The notes below the pieces were generated by a model. It was not told where the DNA came from. It saw only the letters and a program-made list of their open reading frames with translations, and searched no databases. From Lonicera japonica (Eukaryota; Streptophyta; Magnoliopsida; Dipsacales; Caprifoliaceae): a DNA stretch of 64,000 nucleotides. How positions within the stretch are numbered: position 1 is the first letter of the stretch; each line of letters starts with the position of its first letter. Shown one piece after another: positions 11,197 through 22,879 of this stretch. A program made the position numbers and the translations under genes. Location: the NCBI GenBank assembly GCA_021464415.1, contig CM038468.1, positions 28,074,969 through 28,138,968 on the forward strand, in the 5' to 3' direction.

Positions 11197-12720
11197 TAAG
11201 GGAAACTAACAATGAATTCTCAGTGCCTAGTTTAAGTTTATGCCTTTTTTTTTATGTATCTCAAGTTTGCATCTTGGTTGAACATTATATAGGAATGGGT
11301 TGCATTTGCTTCACACCATTTGTTACAAGATAAAAATAAGAGATACATTTGTATTGAGTTTTACTTGTACCCTTTCTTTATATGGCATTTATATGAGAAT
11401 GGTTGCTTCGGCTTCACACCCTTTTGCTTAGAAAAGTGTAAGGTACTCAACACTTAGGAATTGCATGATAATTTTGAATGAGATTAATTTTACATAACAT
11501 TGCAAAGCAAATGAATTCTATAATGCTAACTTAGCCTTTTCTTATCAATTGATACATCACTTTAGTTTTTATTGCAAGAATTTAAAATCAACAACTAAAA
11601 TCAACCAATCAAATTCTCTTAAACAAAACCTTGGACTTGTAATCACCGCATCGTCTTTCCGACTATTCTTTTGGTTCAACACTTGGACTTACCAAGTATT
11701 ATAACTTGATAACCTACACTTGGGTTCCTAAGTACATAAATATTTTCGGTGCGTCAACCAATACGCAATTTCTTAAATGCGCCGGTCCAGCAGTTTTTCA
11801 ATGTTTTACAAAGAATTGATTTCCTAGCAAGGCGGACTAGTACAAAAAATTGTACTGGACCACTCCAGCGGTAATAGGCAGACCGATACACTTTGTGTCA
11901 CTGGACCAGTCTAACTATAATTCTTGTGCTGAATATTTTTATTGTAAAAATTCATTTTTGAAGTTTGTTTCCTAATTTGAAAAGGTTTTTGACTCAAGTC
12001 TTTTCCTATAAATAAAACACATTGCCTTGTGTCAAAAATACACCAATTTTACATGTTTTGAGAGAGTTTTTCACATCTTAGAGAGAGATCAAAACCTTAA
12101 AACATATAATTCACCTTAGCATTTTTTATTCATGCTAAAGCAAACTTTTTTCTTTAAAGAACAAATCAGATCTCAAAGTGCGTGTGATTCGTAAATGGAG
12201 TAGAAGAACGGTGTTATACCATGAAAAGTTATTTGTTGTGAACCGATTAGTGCGATTAAGATAGGAGGTCTATACGCGCAAAAGGTGGAGACTTTGTAAG
12301 TAGCTTGTGCGATTCAAGTTTTGTAAATCTCTATGATTTGTGATTAATCGAGCCTGTAAATTTTGTGGATATAGCAGATTGTTGAGGATTAGTCGTGCAC
12401 TTCAGAGATACCTCATTAATTCTGGTGTTTGCTTATTCGTTTAATTGCTTTATTAATTGTTGCGTATTAGAAAAGATTAAACATGTTTTTTATAATTAAA
12501 ATTCATAGAATTCTAAGTTTACTTTTCAATTCGATTAAAATTAGTTTTTAATAATATGTTTACCAAATAAAAAACCTAGGGTTAATTTATTTAATTCATT
12601 TCTGCATGTGCACACTCTAACTTTATCACTTGGTATCAGAGGAGGTAACCTTAAGTTGCTAGAGTTAGGTCAGAACCTAGGTTTGTGTTGTTTTTGCTTT
12701 TGTTTTTGTTTGGTTATTAT

Positions 12721-13920
12721 AGGTAAAGATCAAAGATCTATTGCTCCTCTTCTTGATGGTTCCAATTATTCATACTAGAAAGCTATAATGCAAATTTTAT
12801 TAAAATTCAAAGATGAATGCGTGTAGCACGGTTGAGAATGTTACAAAAGTATATCTTAAATCATATGAATTGTAGACTATTAATGAATTAGAATCGGCTA
12901 AGTGGAACTCTAAAAGGCTAAATTTAATCCAAAGTCATGTGATGGAGGATGAATTTAAAAAGATTGCCACGTGTGAGACCTTAAAAGAGGCGTATAAAAT
13001 CTTAGAGGTCGTTTATGAAGATACAAACACTGTCAAAGATTCTAAAATTCAACGTTTAACTTTAAAATTTGAAGCAATTCGACTGAAAGACAGTGAAACC
13101 ATCATATAGTTCCACAATAGGCTTAAAGATATAGTTAATTCTCTTTACAATCTTAATGAAATAATTCCTAAATATAGATTTGTAAATAAAATTCTACAAT
13201 CTTTGCTAGATCGATTCATTCCCAAAATTCCTGCTATAGAAAGATAACATTGCTTTCAAAAGTGAGAATTTTCAAAATTCTAATGAGATGGCCAAATTTG
13301 TTAAAAATTTCAAAAAACTCCTTCGGTTAGGCAAAACTTTCAAAAATTCTTCTAAACCGAACGAAAACAAAAATACTAATTAGTAATCAAATTAGAGAAA
13401 TCAAGAGTCCCAAAAGCAATATGGGAATAGTAGTGCTAAGAGCGATGAATGTTTTGAATGTCATGGGAAAGGTCATCAAACTTGGGAATGTGCTACTAAA
13501 TTTAACAAGCTTAGGAAAGCAAATAAATCTAATATAAATACTATATTGAGTGATGATGAGGATGATTCGCAATCCCATGAGAAGAAAAACTTTACGATGT
13601 TTGTTGCTAATTATGTGCCACACGAATCTTCAAATTCTAAGAAAAAAGAGAAAGTTGTTTTTAACTTATCTCACAAGTCAGACGATGCTTCTGATGATGA
13701 AATGGAAGAAGAGATTGATCTTCAAATAGCCTATGACCAGTTGTGTAAATAATTGATTAAGGCCAAAAAAGGGGAAATCCATCTTAATAAAAGGATGAAA
13801 GTTTTTGATGAAAAGATGGAACAAATTCAAAAGTTCGAGGGTTTGATAAGTCAGTTGAATGATGACAAAATCGCACTCTTGGCCAAAGTGTCTGATTTTG
13901 AACTCACAATGAAAACGAGA
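12721..13920 (+). pseudogene. Decayed copia gag with zinc knuckle
   Basis: Reading frames broken by stops show DQRSIAPLLDGSNYSY near 12730, a gag body at 12900-13240 (SHVMEDEFKKIATCETLKEA, NTVKDSKIQRLTLKFEAI) and a CCHC knuckle CFECHGKGHQTWEC at about 13450-13490. An acidic serine-rich stretch follows (13546-13752, DDEDDSQS, SDDASDDEMEEE), then a coiled-coil-like tail (EKMEQIQKFEGLISQLNDD). In life gag forms the virus-like particle and binds the element RNA. Early stops, for example SYSY followed by TAG near 12775, mean it cannot make a full protein. It continues from the primer site at 12631. Confidence 0.75.
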
Positions 13921-14169
13921 AATTAAAAGTCAAATTAACTGTTTGAGTAAAAACAATGATAGTCTTAAACTTAAAGTTACGCAACTCGAAAGAAAACTTG
14001 ATAAGGCTAAATTTGTCAAGGTTGACCTTGAGAATAGGTCCGAGAAACTCACTCACATGTTATAGGCCATATTTGTTTCTTGAATGACAAAAAGTTGGTT
14101 AGGTATTGAGAAATTTACTCTTTCTACATCAAATTTCAAAACGAAACCAATTTTTGTCAAGGTAGACAC

Positions 14170-14614
14170 GAAAAAGAACTTTGTGAAATGAAAACCTATT
14201 GAGCAACTTCAATATATTATAATTCCAAAGATAGTTTCCCTTTCACAAGAAGAAGTTCAAGAAGTGATCCCGTTTGAATCTTATAAGCACACTATACTAC
14301 AACCTTTTTGGTGTGAGTATTACAATCACAACGGACACTTGAAAGAATTTTGTTGGCGAGCGAGGAATTCGTTTCCAAGGAATTCATCAATGTTTATCCC
14401 CATTAGACCTAAATCCAGACCAAAGACTAGATGCTTCAACTTTAAGAATATAGTCAGAATTATAGTTTCCGAGTCTACTAGGATTATCAATGAGCTTAAG
14501 GTTTTTTGTTTTGGTAGTAGTCTTAGAGGTATGCAATTTAGGGGATATGGGAAGGTTAGAACTCCTAGGATTTCACAAGATTGGGTTCCTAAGAGGACCG
14601 TTTTATCCACTTAG
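14170..14614 (+). pseudogene. Gag tail / second cysteine motif of the truncated copia element
   Basis: The frame reads FWCEYYNHNGHLKEFCW, a likely degenerate second knuckle (C..Y..NGH....C), then a basic stretch and a WVPKRTVLST end. Similar cysteine motifs followed by a W-V-P-K segment lie just before the protease in large copia elements. Nothing of protease or integrase follows. An overlapping frame on the other strand is a shadow. Confidence 0.5.
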
Positions 14615-14640
14615 GTGATAATGAGTTCACCTAGCAGACG

Positions 14641-17360
14641 AGGGGTCGGTTGGTTGGCTATGCTAGGTAGGTGCGTATAGATTCGGTTTTATTTCAGCTC
14701 CTTGCTTAGATCCCGATTACTATACTAGTTCAGATTTTTGTCGCAAAAATTGCTAAACTGTTTAAAAAAAAAATTAATTCTTGCATGCAACGTGATTGTT
14801 ACTTTTAAATTCAGGATATCATGATTTTTTTTCAAATGCTTAATTTGAGATATATGTGCTATATTGTTTTGATTGATTAAAACCGATGATATGTTATTTA
14901 ATCATATAAGAGTATGCTAGTATATCTCGCGTACCACACTGCACAATCTACACTAGGATATTTGAATAATCACATGAGTTAGACATGGTTCTTTAAATTA
15001 AAAATCCGTAAACTCCCATATATGTACTATTTAGGAAAAAGTAGTCTAAGTATTGCAATTATATGCAGTGAGATTTTTATCATATAATTTTAAGAGAAAA
15101 TTTAAAAGACAAACAAAGTGAAGCAAAAATGTAGATGGGATGGAAAAGGGTTACCATAGTAGAAGGATAAACGATAGCTTTTAAATGGTGTATAATTGGC
15201 CTGTACTAGGGGTGAAAGCCTCCATCAAAATTGAATGATTGTGTTGTGAATGTCTTATATACTTGTAAGTGTACGAATCAAATACTAGTATAATTTAAGC
15301 AAAAGTGAGGTTGAATCCTAGGGACTTGACGGATGAAACGTACGTATTTCACTCACTAATTCTAATTAATTCTTAATATAGTTTAGAAATTGGGAGATGA
15401 TGAATTATCAACTAAAAATACGAATAAAATAATCAATTAATAAAATACTATAATAGCAGAGTCATATATTTGATATCATGTTTCTAATATTCATTCACAA
15501 TAAACTCTACTCTTTATCTCGCACTAATTTGGTCTCCCGACTCTATTAGATACGGTAAATAAAATTAATTAAGCCCAATTAATTTATAAAATTCAATTAT
15601 TAATTCTTCCACAGCTAAATGTATGTATAAGATCAAAAGACTCATTATATCTGTCAAAATATAATTTATATCCGCTTTCAACAAATCATAAACTGAATCC
15701 AACAAATCATAATGAAAATCCAATCTTATTTTTTTTCAGTTAAAGTAGGCATTCAATAGGAAAAAATATTTTTTACATTAAAATATTAAATTGGTAGAGT
15801 CAATTAGCATAAATACGTAAAAGAGAATAAATTAAATATAATATACTCATCCTCAACCCTATATAAAATATAAAAAATCGAATAGTCTAGGCAAGAAAGA
15901 AAAAAAAAACCTTTCAACTCCTCTATGATGCTCATCGAAAAGGAAGAAAGGAAGAGAGAAAAAGAAAAATAATAAAGGCAGTGTTTTTCCCGATAATTGT
16001 GAAAGGAAGAAGAAGAAGAAAATTACAAAATTTAACTTGCGGCTCTCCCTCCCTCCAATTGCTGCCGCTGCTGTTTTGTATTGCTGTGTCAAAACAATCC
16101 ATGTGGGATTCTTTTACTTTTTCTTTTGAACCCGAAATGCCCAGCTTTTCAACTTTTTTCACAAATTTTCTTTTTGCCATAATTATTTTAGATATGTCAA
16201 TGAATTGGGTTTTGATCAGATTACTCTATATCCAATCTGATTCGTTAAGAAAAACATTTCAATCCAAGCCGATAAGAAAGTGAAAATGTTGGATTCTTAT
16301 TAAAACTACACATTAGTTTTGGAACCAAGAGTAAATATTAAATCAGGTTATATTAGAATTTGTAATATTTTAATCGTAATTAAGTTCTTTTATTACATGT
16401 TATATAATAAATTATTTTGAAGTATGAATTTATAACGAAAAACAAAATCGCAGGACACATACCATTTATATATATCGAATTTTCTTTCTCTAATAAAAAT
16501 TGTTCCCACAAAGTCATATTAACTTCCCATAAATGACTTGTTGACAAAAAAATGTTCATATTTATGACACCGATCTTAATATAAAAGTGTCTACAATAAA
16601 GTGACAGGAAATTAGGAAATCATATTAACATGGAAGTATATTTTGATTAGGAACATAAATTAAAAAGTAAATTTATGTGTTTATAAAATGAGCTTGCTAG
16701 GTTATAAAAAGGGATTTCTTCTCTTTAATAAAATGAAGGGATGGTTATTTGGAGAGGTAATTGGATGATTTTTTTCATAAGATTTTGTAGAGATGATCTA
16801 TATTATGAGTAGATCGCCTTCACCAAATTTCATAAAAAAACTCAACCTATACACAGGTGAGATGATCACCAAAAAATTTAACGGCCGGAAATGTACATAT
16901 ATATTTATCAATTTTTCAAAACACCCACTTATAGATTGAATTTTTCTATGAATTTTTGTGGAGATGATCTATTCATTATATAGACCATCTTCAAAAATTT
17001 TCATAATTTGTTTTTATCAATTTACCCCTCTAAATGTTATTCTCTTCTTTTTGTAAAGTGGGAGAATTCCTCTTTATAGTATGACTCATATACAATATTT
17101 TTAATTGGCGGATACATATATAATTTTTTTTAAATTGCTAAACTTGGTACGAAATTACCATAAATCTAGAGTGGATCAACAGAAAAAAGTAACGGATAGA
17201 AACAAAATTATCCTTTCAAATTTCATGACAATGTAGCAAGCCAAAATGCAAATACTCATTTTCGTCCGAGCATTATATTTAAAAAATATAGATCATGAAT
17301 GTACCATGGCACAACCTTTTACCTTCTTATAGCAAGAGAGGAAATGGTGGAACAAAAACT
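14641..17360. other. Intergenic, no gene recognised
   Basis: AT-rich sequence. 15240-15350 resembles the start of plant LTR-type repeats ('gtacgaatc...gttgaatcctagggac'). 16750-17020 holds two related stretches around 'gagatgatct(a)ttat..tagatc' that may derive from a small element. The open frames at 15859-16283 overlap on both strands around A- and GAA-rich sequence and show no family features. Confidence 0.5.
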
Positions 17361-17423
17361 CAACAACAACAACAACAAGCCTTTATCCCACTAGGTGGGG
17401 TCGGCTACATGGATCAAACGACG

Positions 17424-19197
17424 CTATAGTGGTTTGTCATGAATCATATCTTTAGTGAAACCATTTGCCTCTAAATCCTTCTTAATAGTTTCACCTATAG
17501 TTTTTCTAGGTCTTCCTCTGCCTCTAACAACTAGGCTTCCCTCCATATGATCAACTCTCCTAACCACGGCATTTACATGTCTCCTCCATACATGCCCAAA
17601 CCATCTAAGTCGAGATTCAACCATCATTTCTGTAATAGGTGCCACCCCAACTCCCTCTCTGATGGTAACATTCCTGATCTTATCTTTCCTATTCTTGCCA
17701 CTCATCCATCTCAACATTCTCATCTCAGCTACATTTAGTTTATTCTCGTGTTGGCTTTTGACCGCCCAACACTCAGTCCCATATAACATCGCTGGTCTAA
17801 CCGCAGTACGATAGAATTTTCCTTTTAACTTGAGTGGTACCTTTTTATCACATAACACACCCGAAGCTTTCCTCCATTTCAACCATCCTGCTTGAATCCG
17901 GTGGTTTACATCTCCCTCTATCTCCCCATCTTCTTATATAATGGATCTAAGATACTTAAACCGAGTGACTTGTGGTATGATATTGTCCCCAACTTTTACC
18001 TCTAAGTTAGTAGTGCTCCGCCTTTTACTGAACTTGCAATCCATATATTATGTCTTCCTTCTGCTTACACGAAAGCCATGCGCTTCTAAAGTTTGTCTCC
18101 AAGTTTCCACCTTCCCATTTAGCTCTTCTCTGGACTCACCCACTAGGACAATATCATCTGCAAACAGCATACATCGCGGTGCTGGCTCTTGAATGTGTTC
18201 CGTGAGTACATCCAAGACCAAGGTAAACAGATAAGGGCTCAAAGCTAACCCTTGGTGTAGTCCTATAGTTATAGGAAAATCTTCTGTGGACCCACTATGT
18301 GTTCTCACACTAGTCATAGCTCATTCATACATGTCCTTGATAACACGAATATAGGCAATCCTAACCCCTTTCTTCTCTAGGGCTTTCCACAAAATCTCTC
18401 TGGGTACCCTATCGTACGCCTTCTCCAAGTCAATGAAAACCATGTGTAGGTCCTTTTGATCCCTCCGATATTGCTCCATCAAACGCCGCAACAAGTAAAT
18501 TGCTTCCATGGTCGACCTTCCGGGCATAAAACCAAATTGATTATCTAAAATGCTGGTTTTCTTTCTTAGTCTCCGCTCAATCACCCTTTTCCCATAACTT
18601 CATAGTATGACTCATGAGTTTAATCCCCCTGTAATTGGCGCAATTTTGTATATCCCCTTTATTCTTATAGATCAGGATTAGGGTGCTTCTCCTCCATTCT
18701 TCCGGCATCTTCTTTGACCTCAATATCTCATTAAAAAACCTTGTGAGCCAACCAATGCCTTTATCACCTAGACCCTTCCAAACCTCAATAGGTATACTAT
18801 CTGGCCCAACTGCTTTACCACTATCCATACGTTTCAATGCTTCTTTCACTTCCTTTTCTTGAATTCTGCGATAAAAGGTGAAATTTTGGTCATCCTCTCG
18901 CATGTTCAGCTCATCTTCGCATGCTAAAATCTTATAACCTTCATTAAATAATTTGTGAAAATAATTCTTCCATCTCTCTTGTATGTCTTGTTCTTTAACC
19001 AGAACATTACCTTCTTCGTCCTTAATGCATCTCACTTGATCCAAGTCTTTTGTCTTCCTTTCTCGACCCTTAGCAAGTTGGTAAATAGCTTTTTCCCCAT
19101 CTTTGGTGCCTAAAGATTGGTATAATCCATCAAAAGCTTTAGTCCTCGACTCACTCACCGCATTCTTAGTCTCTTTCTTTGCTTCTTTGTAAGATTC
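17424..19197 (-). pseudogene. RTE LINE reverse transcriptase and C-terminal region
   Basis: The RT region reads [87 protein letters not shown] and [10 protein letters not shown], where FADD is the catalytic box. The C-terminal part reads YGTECWAVK, MRMLRWMSG and ESRLRWFGHVWRR, a tail typical of plant RTE elements. Breaks are a one-base insertion near 18585 (after MKLWE), TGA at 18320-18318, TAA at 18050-18048 and TAA at 17936-17934. The usual QGSALSP is QGLALSP. The natural stop is at 17426-17424. The element is dead. Confidence 0.9.
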
Positions 19198-20040
19198 TCA
19201 ATTTTCCGCATTCTTACATAGAGACCAAGCTTTAAAGCATTTCCTTTTTACCTTAACTTTATCTTGTACACTATCATCCCACCACCAAGATTCTTTATCC
19301 CTAGGTCCACATCCTCTTGATTCACCCAGCGTCTCTTTAGCTATCTTCCTGATCCCCTCGGCCGCCTTGTCCCACATATTATTTGCGCTTCCGTTTGCCT
19401 CCCAAAACCCTCCCTCCAGCACCTTGTGTTGAAAGATCCTTTGTTTTTCACCCTTCAAATGCCACCATCTAATCCTTGAAACCTTACCTTGGCCCCTTCT
19501 CTTCACTTTCCCCTTAACTCGTATATCCATCACAAGGACTCTATGTTGGGTAGTCAAGCTCTCTCCAGGTATGACTTTACAGTCCATACAACTCTTTCTA
19601 TCTCCTTTCCTAAAGAGGAAGAAGTCGATCTGGGAGCATGTTTCCCCACTCTTGTATGTAATGAGATACTCCTCCCGCTTCTTAAAACATGTATTGGCAA
19701 CCGTAAGATCATAAGCAGACGAGAAATCAAGGATAGATTTTCCCTCGGTATTTACCACCTCAATGCCATAACCTCCATGCACCCCCCTATAATTTTCAGA
19801 AGAGCTCCCTACGTGCCCATTCAGATCCCCTCCTAGGAAAATCTTTTCTCTAAGTGGTATATCCTGGATCAAGCCTTCCAAGTCCTCCCAAAATTTTATC
19901 TTGAGGTGTTCTTCACACTCGACCTGAGGTGCATAAGCACTGATCACATTAAAAATGTCTTGCTCCACTACAAATTTTAGGGCTAGGATCCTATCTCCTA
20001 CCCTCTTTACATCTACAATGTCCTTCTTCCACCATTTGTC
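19198..20040 (-). pseudogene. RTE LINE endonuclease domain (N-terminus missing)
   Basis: This is an apurinic/apyrimidinic-type endonuclease of the exonuclease-endonuclease-phosphatase fold, which nicks target DNA to prime reverse transcription. Visible motifs, counted in the frame starting at 20118, are VISAYAPQ (58-65), GGDLNGHVG (96-104, catalytic Asp and Asn), SQIDFFLFR (Asp) and TTQHRVLVMD (catalytic His). The first metal-binding residues of the domain are missing through 5' truncation. The frame ends at a TGA (19200-19198) after KNAEN; the same frame continues directly into the reverse-transcriptase region, so this is a nonsense mutation and not a real end. Confidence 0.88.
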
Positions 20041-20852
20041 AAAATATGGGTTTGAGTTAAATTTTGCCGGGTTTAAGTTTAAAAAATTAAAAGCGTAAAT
20101 ATTCACCACTTGTATCAATAATAATTAATGATTAATGATTTCACCATCAATATATAATATAAAGAATTTGGTTAGATCACGTGTAAAAGGTTTTTCAAAT
20201 TTTTATATTTTTCATTGATTGAGACCTAGCCTTTCACATATTGATTGGAATGAAATTGACTGACAGTATCAAGAGTTTTGGATTAAATTTGAGTGATTGC
20301 AAAAATAAAAACATATACTATCAAGTGTTTACACAAACCATTTACGTTCGAGAAAATATATATATATATATAAAGGTTGACACTTTTTATCACACGACTT
20401 AATCTCCTTGCTCTAAAAATTTATCTAACGACCAATAATATACAAGAATTTGGTTAAATCAAATAAGTAAAAGGTTCTTACAGAAAAATTATACTTTGTC
20501 ATTGATTGAGACCTTTCATTGATTGGAGCAAATGTAATGAACTGAATATTGTTAATTTATGTGCTTGGGTCATTTTCACATGAGCTAATTAACAACGATT
20601 AATTAGATTATATGAATTAAAATGGATAAACTAATTAATTTCGTGGATATTACCAATTTTCTTAGTCTGCCTAAACATATATGAAAGTTACTCTTTTAAC
20701 TTTCTAATTTTCTTAATTTTCTATTAAAATGGATAAACTAATTCATTTGTAATCCGTCTACACATCTGAAAGTTACTCTTTTAACTTTTTAATTTTAAGT
20801 TATGGACAGAAACAAAATTACTATTTTCGAAAAATTATCCTAGTTGTCTGTT
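20041..20852. other. Intergenic with a diverged 110 bp duplication
   Basis: 20160-20275 and 20450-20550 share 'aatttggtta(g/a)atca', 'gtaaaaggtt', 'cattgattgagacct' and 'attga(t)tgga'. A (TA)n run lies near 20355-20372. No gene is seen. Confidence 0.6.
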
Positions 20853-20874
20853 CACTACTAGAAACGGACACTTA

Positions 20875-21395
20875 TGAGACATAGAAATTATGTCTCCTAA
20901 GAGCTTATGTATGTCGCCTAAGGCTTAGGCGACATACCCTATGTCGCCTAAGTAATGTCTCCTAAGTGGTGTCGCCCAAGATCTTAGGAGACATACTATA
21001 TTTTCTATGTCGCTTAAGTGGTTAACTTAGGAGACATAAGCAATAGAGTATGTCTCCTAAGTGGGACAACTTAGGAGACATACTCTATTTCTTATGTCTC
21101 TCAAGTCAACATCTTAAGCGACATACTATATTTTGTATGTCTCTTAAGTGGTTAACTTAGGAGACATAAGAAGTTAGAGTATGTCGCCTAAGTCTCACTT
21201 AGGAGACGTATTCTAATATCATATGTCTCCTAAGTCAACATCTTAAGCGACATATTCTATTTTGTATGTCGCCTAAATTTAAGCTTAAGAGACATGCAAG
21301 TTAAATTATGTCGCCTAAGTGTGTTTGATTAAAAGTAATTTGGGACCACTTAGGCGACATACTTTCATTTGTATGTCTCCTAAGAGGTTCCAGAC
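20875..21395. repeat. Left subterminal array of CACTA 2
   Basis: About 25 copies of a 12-base motif, CTTAGGAGACAT or CTTAGGCGACAT, alternate with their reverse complement ATGTCTCCTAAG / ATGTCGCCTAAG. Spacers are 6-25 bases. In the En/Spm family such repeats bind the element's own accessory protein. The alternating orientation makes each pair a possible hairpin. Confidence 0.93.
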
Positions 21396-21733
21396 CTATT
21401 TCATAATAGGCTATATTATTGTGTAGCCACCTACACTTTTCTACACATGAGCCTACTACCAATTCATTCACACACAATTCAATCACAAAAAAAAATTCTA
21501 CAAATCAACCTACATTATAAATTTGATACCAATTCATTCTCACACAATTCAATCACACAAAAACAAGCCAAAGTTGAAATGTACAAAATCTAATAACAAG
21601 CCAACATTAAAATGTACAAAGTCTAATTACAAGCTAAAATTAAAGTCTAAAATAAAAATACCACAAGTCTAGCAATATTTATATATAAAGATGCAAAATA
21701 ATCTATAAATAAACAAGTATATCAATAAACCTC

Positions 21734-22113
21734 TCATGGTCTACCACCATCCGTAGGAAGATTCGCCATCATCGACGATACTAGATCTCGTACCCGCGCT
21801 TCCATCGCCTCAAGCTCTGTTTTATGTCGTGCCTCAAGCTCTGCTATCCTTGCATCTTGTTGGGCAATTCGTTCCACCATTTACAGGTTTATCTGCACCG
21901 GCACCGCAGGACCTCTCTTCTTCGACTCCTTGACGATAGAGCTCCCAAAGCCTCAGATCCCAGTCCCTCTCGAAGAACCGATCTCACTCTCAATGAAATG
22001 GATCTCTTCATCAAGAGGGAGCTGGATTGAAGCCTCGGATCCTTCCTCGGTGGCGGGCCGATCAGCCATTATCTTCGCCACGGCCTCATCGGCGGTGACT
22101 CTCACCCTCGCGC
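21734..22113 (-). pseudogene. CACTA accessory-protein exon with coiled coil, two in-frame stops
   Basis: After a possible splice acceptor (TTTGTAG, 22120-22114) one frame reads TADEAVAKIMADRPATEEGS, LPLDEEIHFIESEIGSS, then a TGA (21955-21953). It continues with GFGSSIVKESKKRGPAVPVQ and INL, a TAA (21883-21881), and finally MVERIAQQDARIAELEARHK to a natural TGA at 21736-21734. The last 45 residues have the heptad pattern of a coiled coil. A GFGS-like box followed by a C-terminal coiled coil is seen in proteins of plant CACTA elements annotated as Ptta/En/Spm. That all segments lie in one frame, broken only by two stops, shows a gene relic and not chance. Confidence 0.7.
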
Positions 22114-22536
22114 CTACAAATAACAATAACATATAAGTAAAGTGTACAAGTTAAAAGTAAAAAAAGAATGTACCAGCACTGAAACTGAAATTACAATCCA
22201 AATCGAAATACTTGAACTCCACATCAAGCAGAACTCATAAATAAACCTCATGAAAATAATGGTTAATATGTCTTCGGATTCATATATTGCCCTAAATTCA
22301 TGCCCAAAAAATTTAGTGTATGTGTGTGTGTCTGTATGTTAGAATTGTAAATTATCAAGCCACAAGATATGCAACCATGTACAAGTATACATACAAATTA
22401 AGATATACAAGTATAAACAACACTGGTACTTTATCTTTTTTCTTCTAAATCGATACATACAAAAGTAAAGTGTGTATATATAGATAAAGTAAGCATAACT
22501 AAATAATAACAAAAAGTAAAGTGTAAAAGTTTTTAC

Positions 22537-22850
22537 CGTTCCCTCGGGGTAGGTGGCCAAATAGACGTCCATATAGGCCTCCAAGTGAGGGGCCATTTCG
22601 CCATCGATCCTTTGCTTCTTTGCCAAGTGAGCGAACGAAACCTTCCCAGCGGTGTGGTCCTTTTTCTTCTTCTCGTGTTGCTGTCCGTAGTATAATAGGC
22701 AGAGACCACCAGTGGCAACGCAGGCGAGTCATTCGACGCCGACGACGAAGCAACGGGCAGGGCGTTTTGCAATGCCAACAGTCGCTCCTTGATCTGCTGG
22801 CGAGTGATAGGTATAGCACTAGTCCTAATCGGAGGCATCATAACCTGAAA
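22537..22850 (-). pseudogene. CACTA accessory-protein exon with HTAG-type transposase segment
   Basis: A possible acceptor (TTTCAG, 22850-22845) precedes MMPPIRTSAIPITRQQIKER and LLALQNALPVASSSAS. A frame shift near 22700 then leads into YGQQHEKKKKDHTAGKVSFA and RIDGEMAPHLEAYMDVY. The HTAG--SFA block followed by a charged helix resembles the plant transposase Ptta/En/Spm domain (Pfam Transposase_24). A possible donor (ACG|GTAAAA) follows YPEGT at about 22535. Exon phases do not match the next exon, which fits with decay. Domain assignment is by motif memory only. Confidence 0.6.
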
Positions 22851-22879
22851 CAAACAACACAACACAAACACAAACCATA

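Larger units (their letters stand above)
4494..11756 (-). mobile_element. Solo LTR A (large LTR family), interrupted by a CACTA element and a MITE
   Basis: Plus-strand ends are TGATAAACACGC (4494) and GGTGCGTCA (11756), flanked by a perfect 5 bp target duplication ACCAA (4489-4493 and 11757-11761). Removing the CACTA element (5814-10546) and the MITE (10573-11196) leaves about 1.9 kb. Its outer end matches fragment E (40326-40908) in reverse; its inner part resembles solo LTRs B and C (terminal sequence, AATCAATC/GATCGATC palindromes, a 'gagtgctttctacactttatg' block). No internal retrotransposon region is present, as expected after recombination between two LTRs. Confidence 0.85.
4221..14640 (+). 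mobile_element. Truncated Ty1/copia element (5' LTR plus gag), split by nested insertions
   Basis: The 5' LTR runs from TGTAAATTG at 4221 to 4493, resumes at 11762 and ends TTATCA at 12628, about 1.14 kb once the insertion is removed. The start is where the paralogous sequence at 59012 stops matching. A Met-tRNA-type primer site TGGTATCAGAGG follows at 12631-12642. Decayed gag sequence runs to 14614. No protease, integrase, reverse transcriptase or 3' LTR is visible, so the 3' part is lost. The gag type, with a single CCHC knuckle and a long acidic and coiled tail, suggests the SIRE/Maximus lineage; that assignment is tentative. Confidence 0.75.
17361..20040 (-). mobile_element. 5'-truncated RTE-clade LINE
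   Basis: On the minus strand, endonuclease, reverse transcriptase and a conserved C-terminal region follow one another. The 3' end has the plant RTE signature: ...GGGATAAAGGCTTG followed by (TTG)n (plus strand CAA repeat at 17361-17378). The 5' end is lost inside the endonuclease: clear family similarity starts near 20040 and the upstream frame is flanking sequence. No target duplication could be identified. Confidence 0.92.

Noticed and set aside
15859..16283. Overlapping open frames on both strands
   Set aside because: GAA- and T-rich sequence gives open frames by composition; no motif, no splice context.
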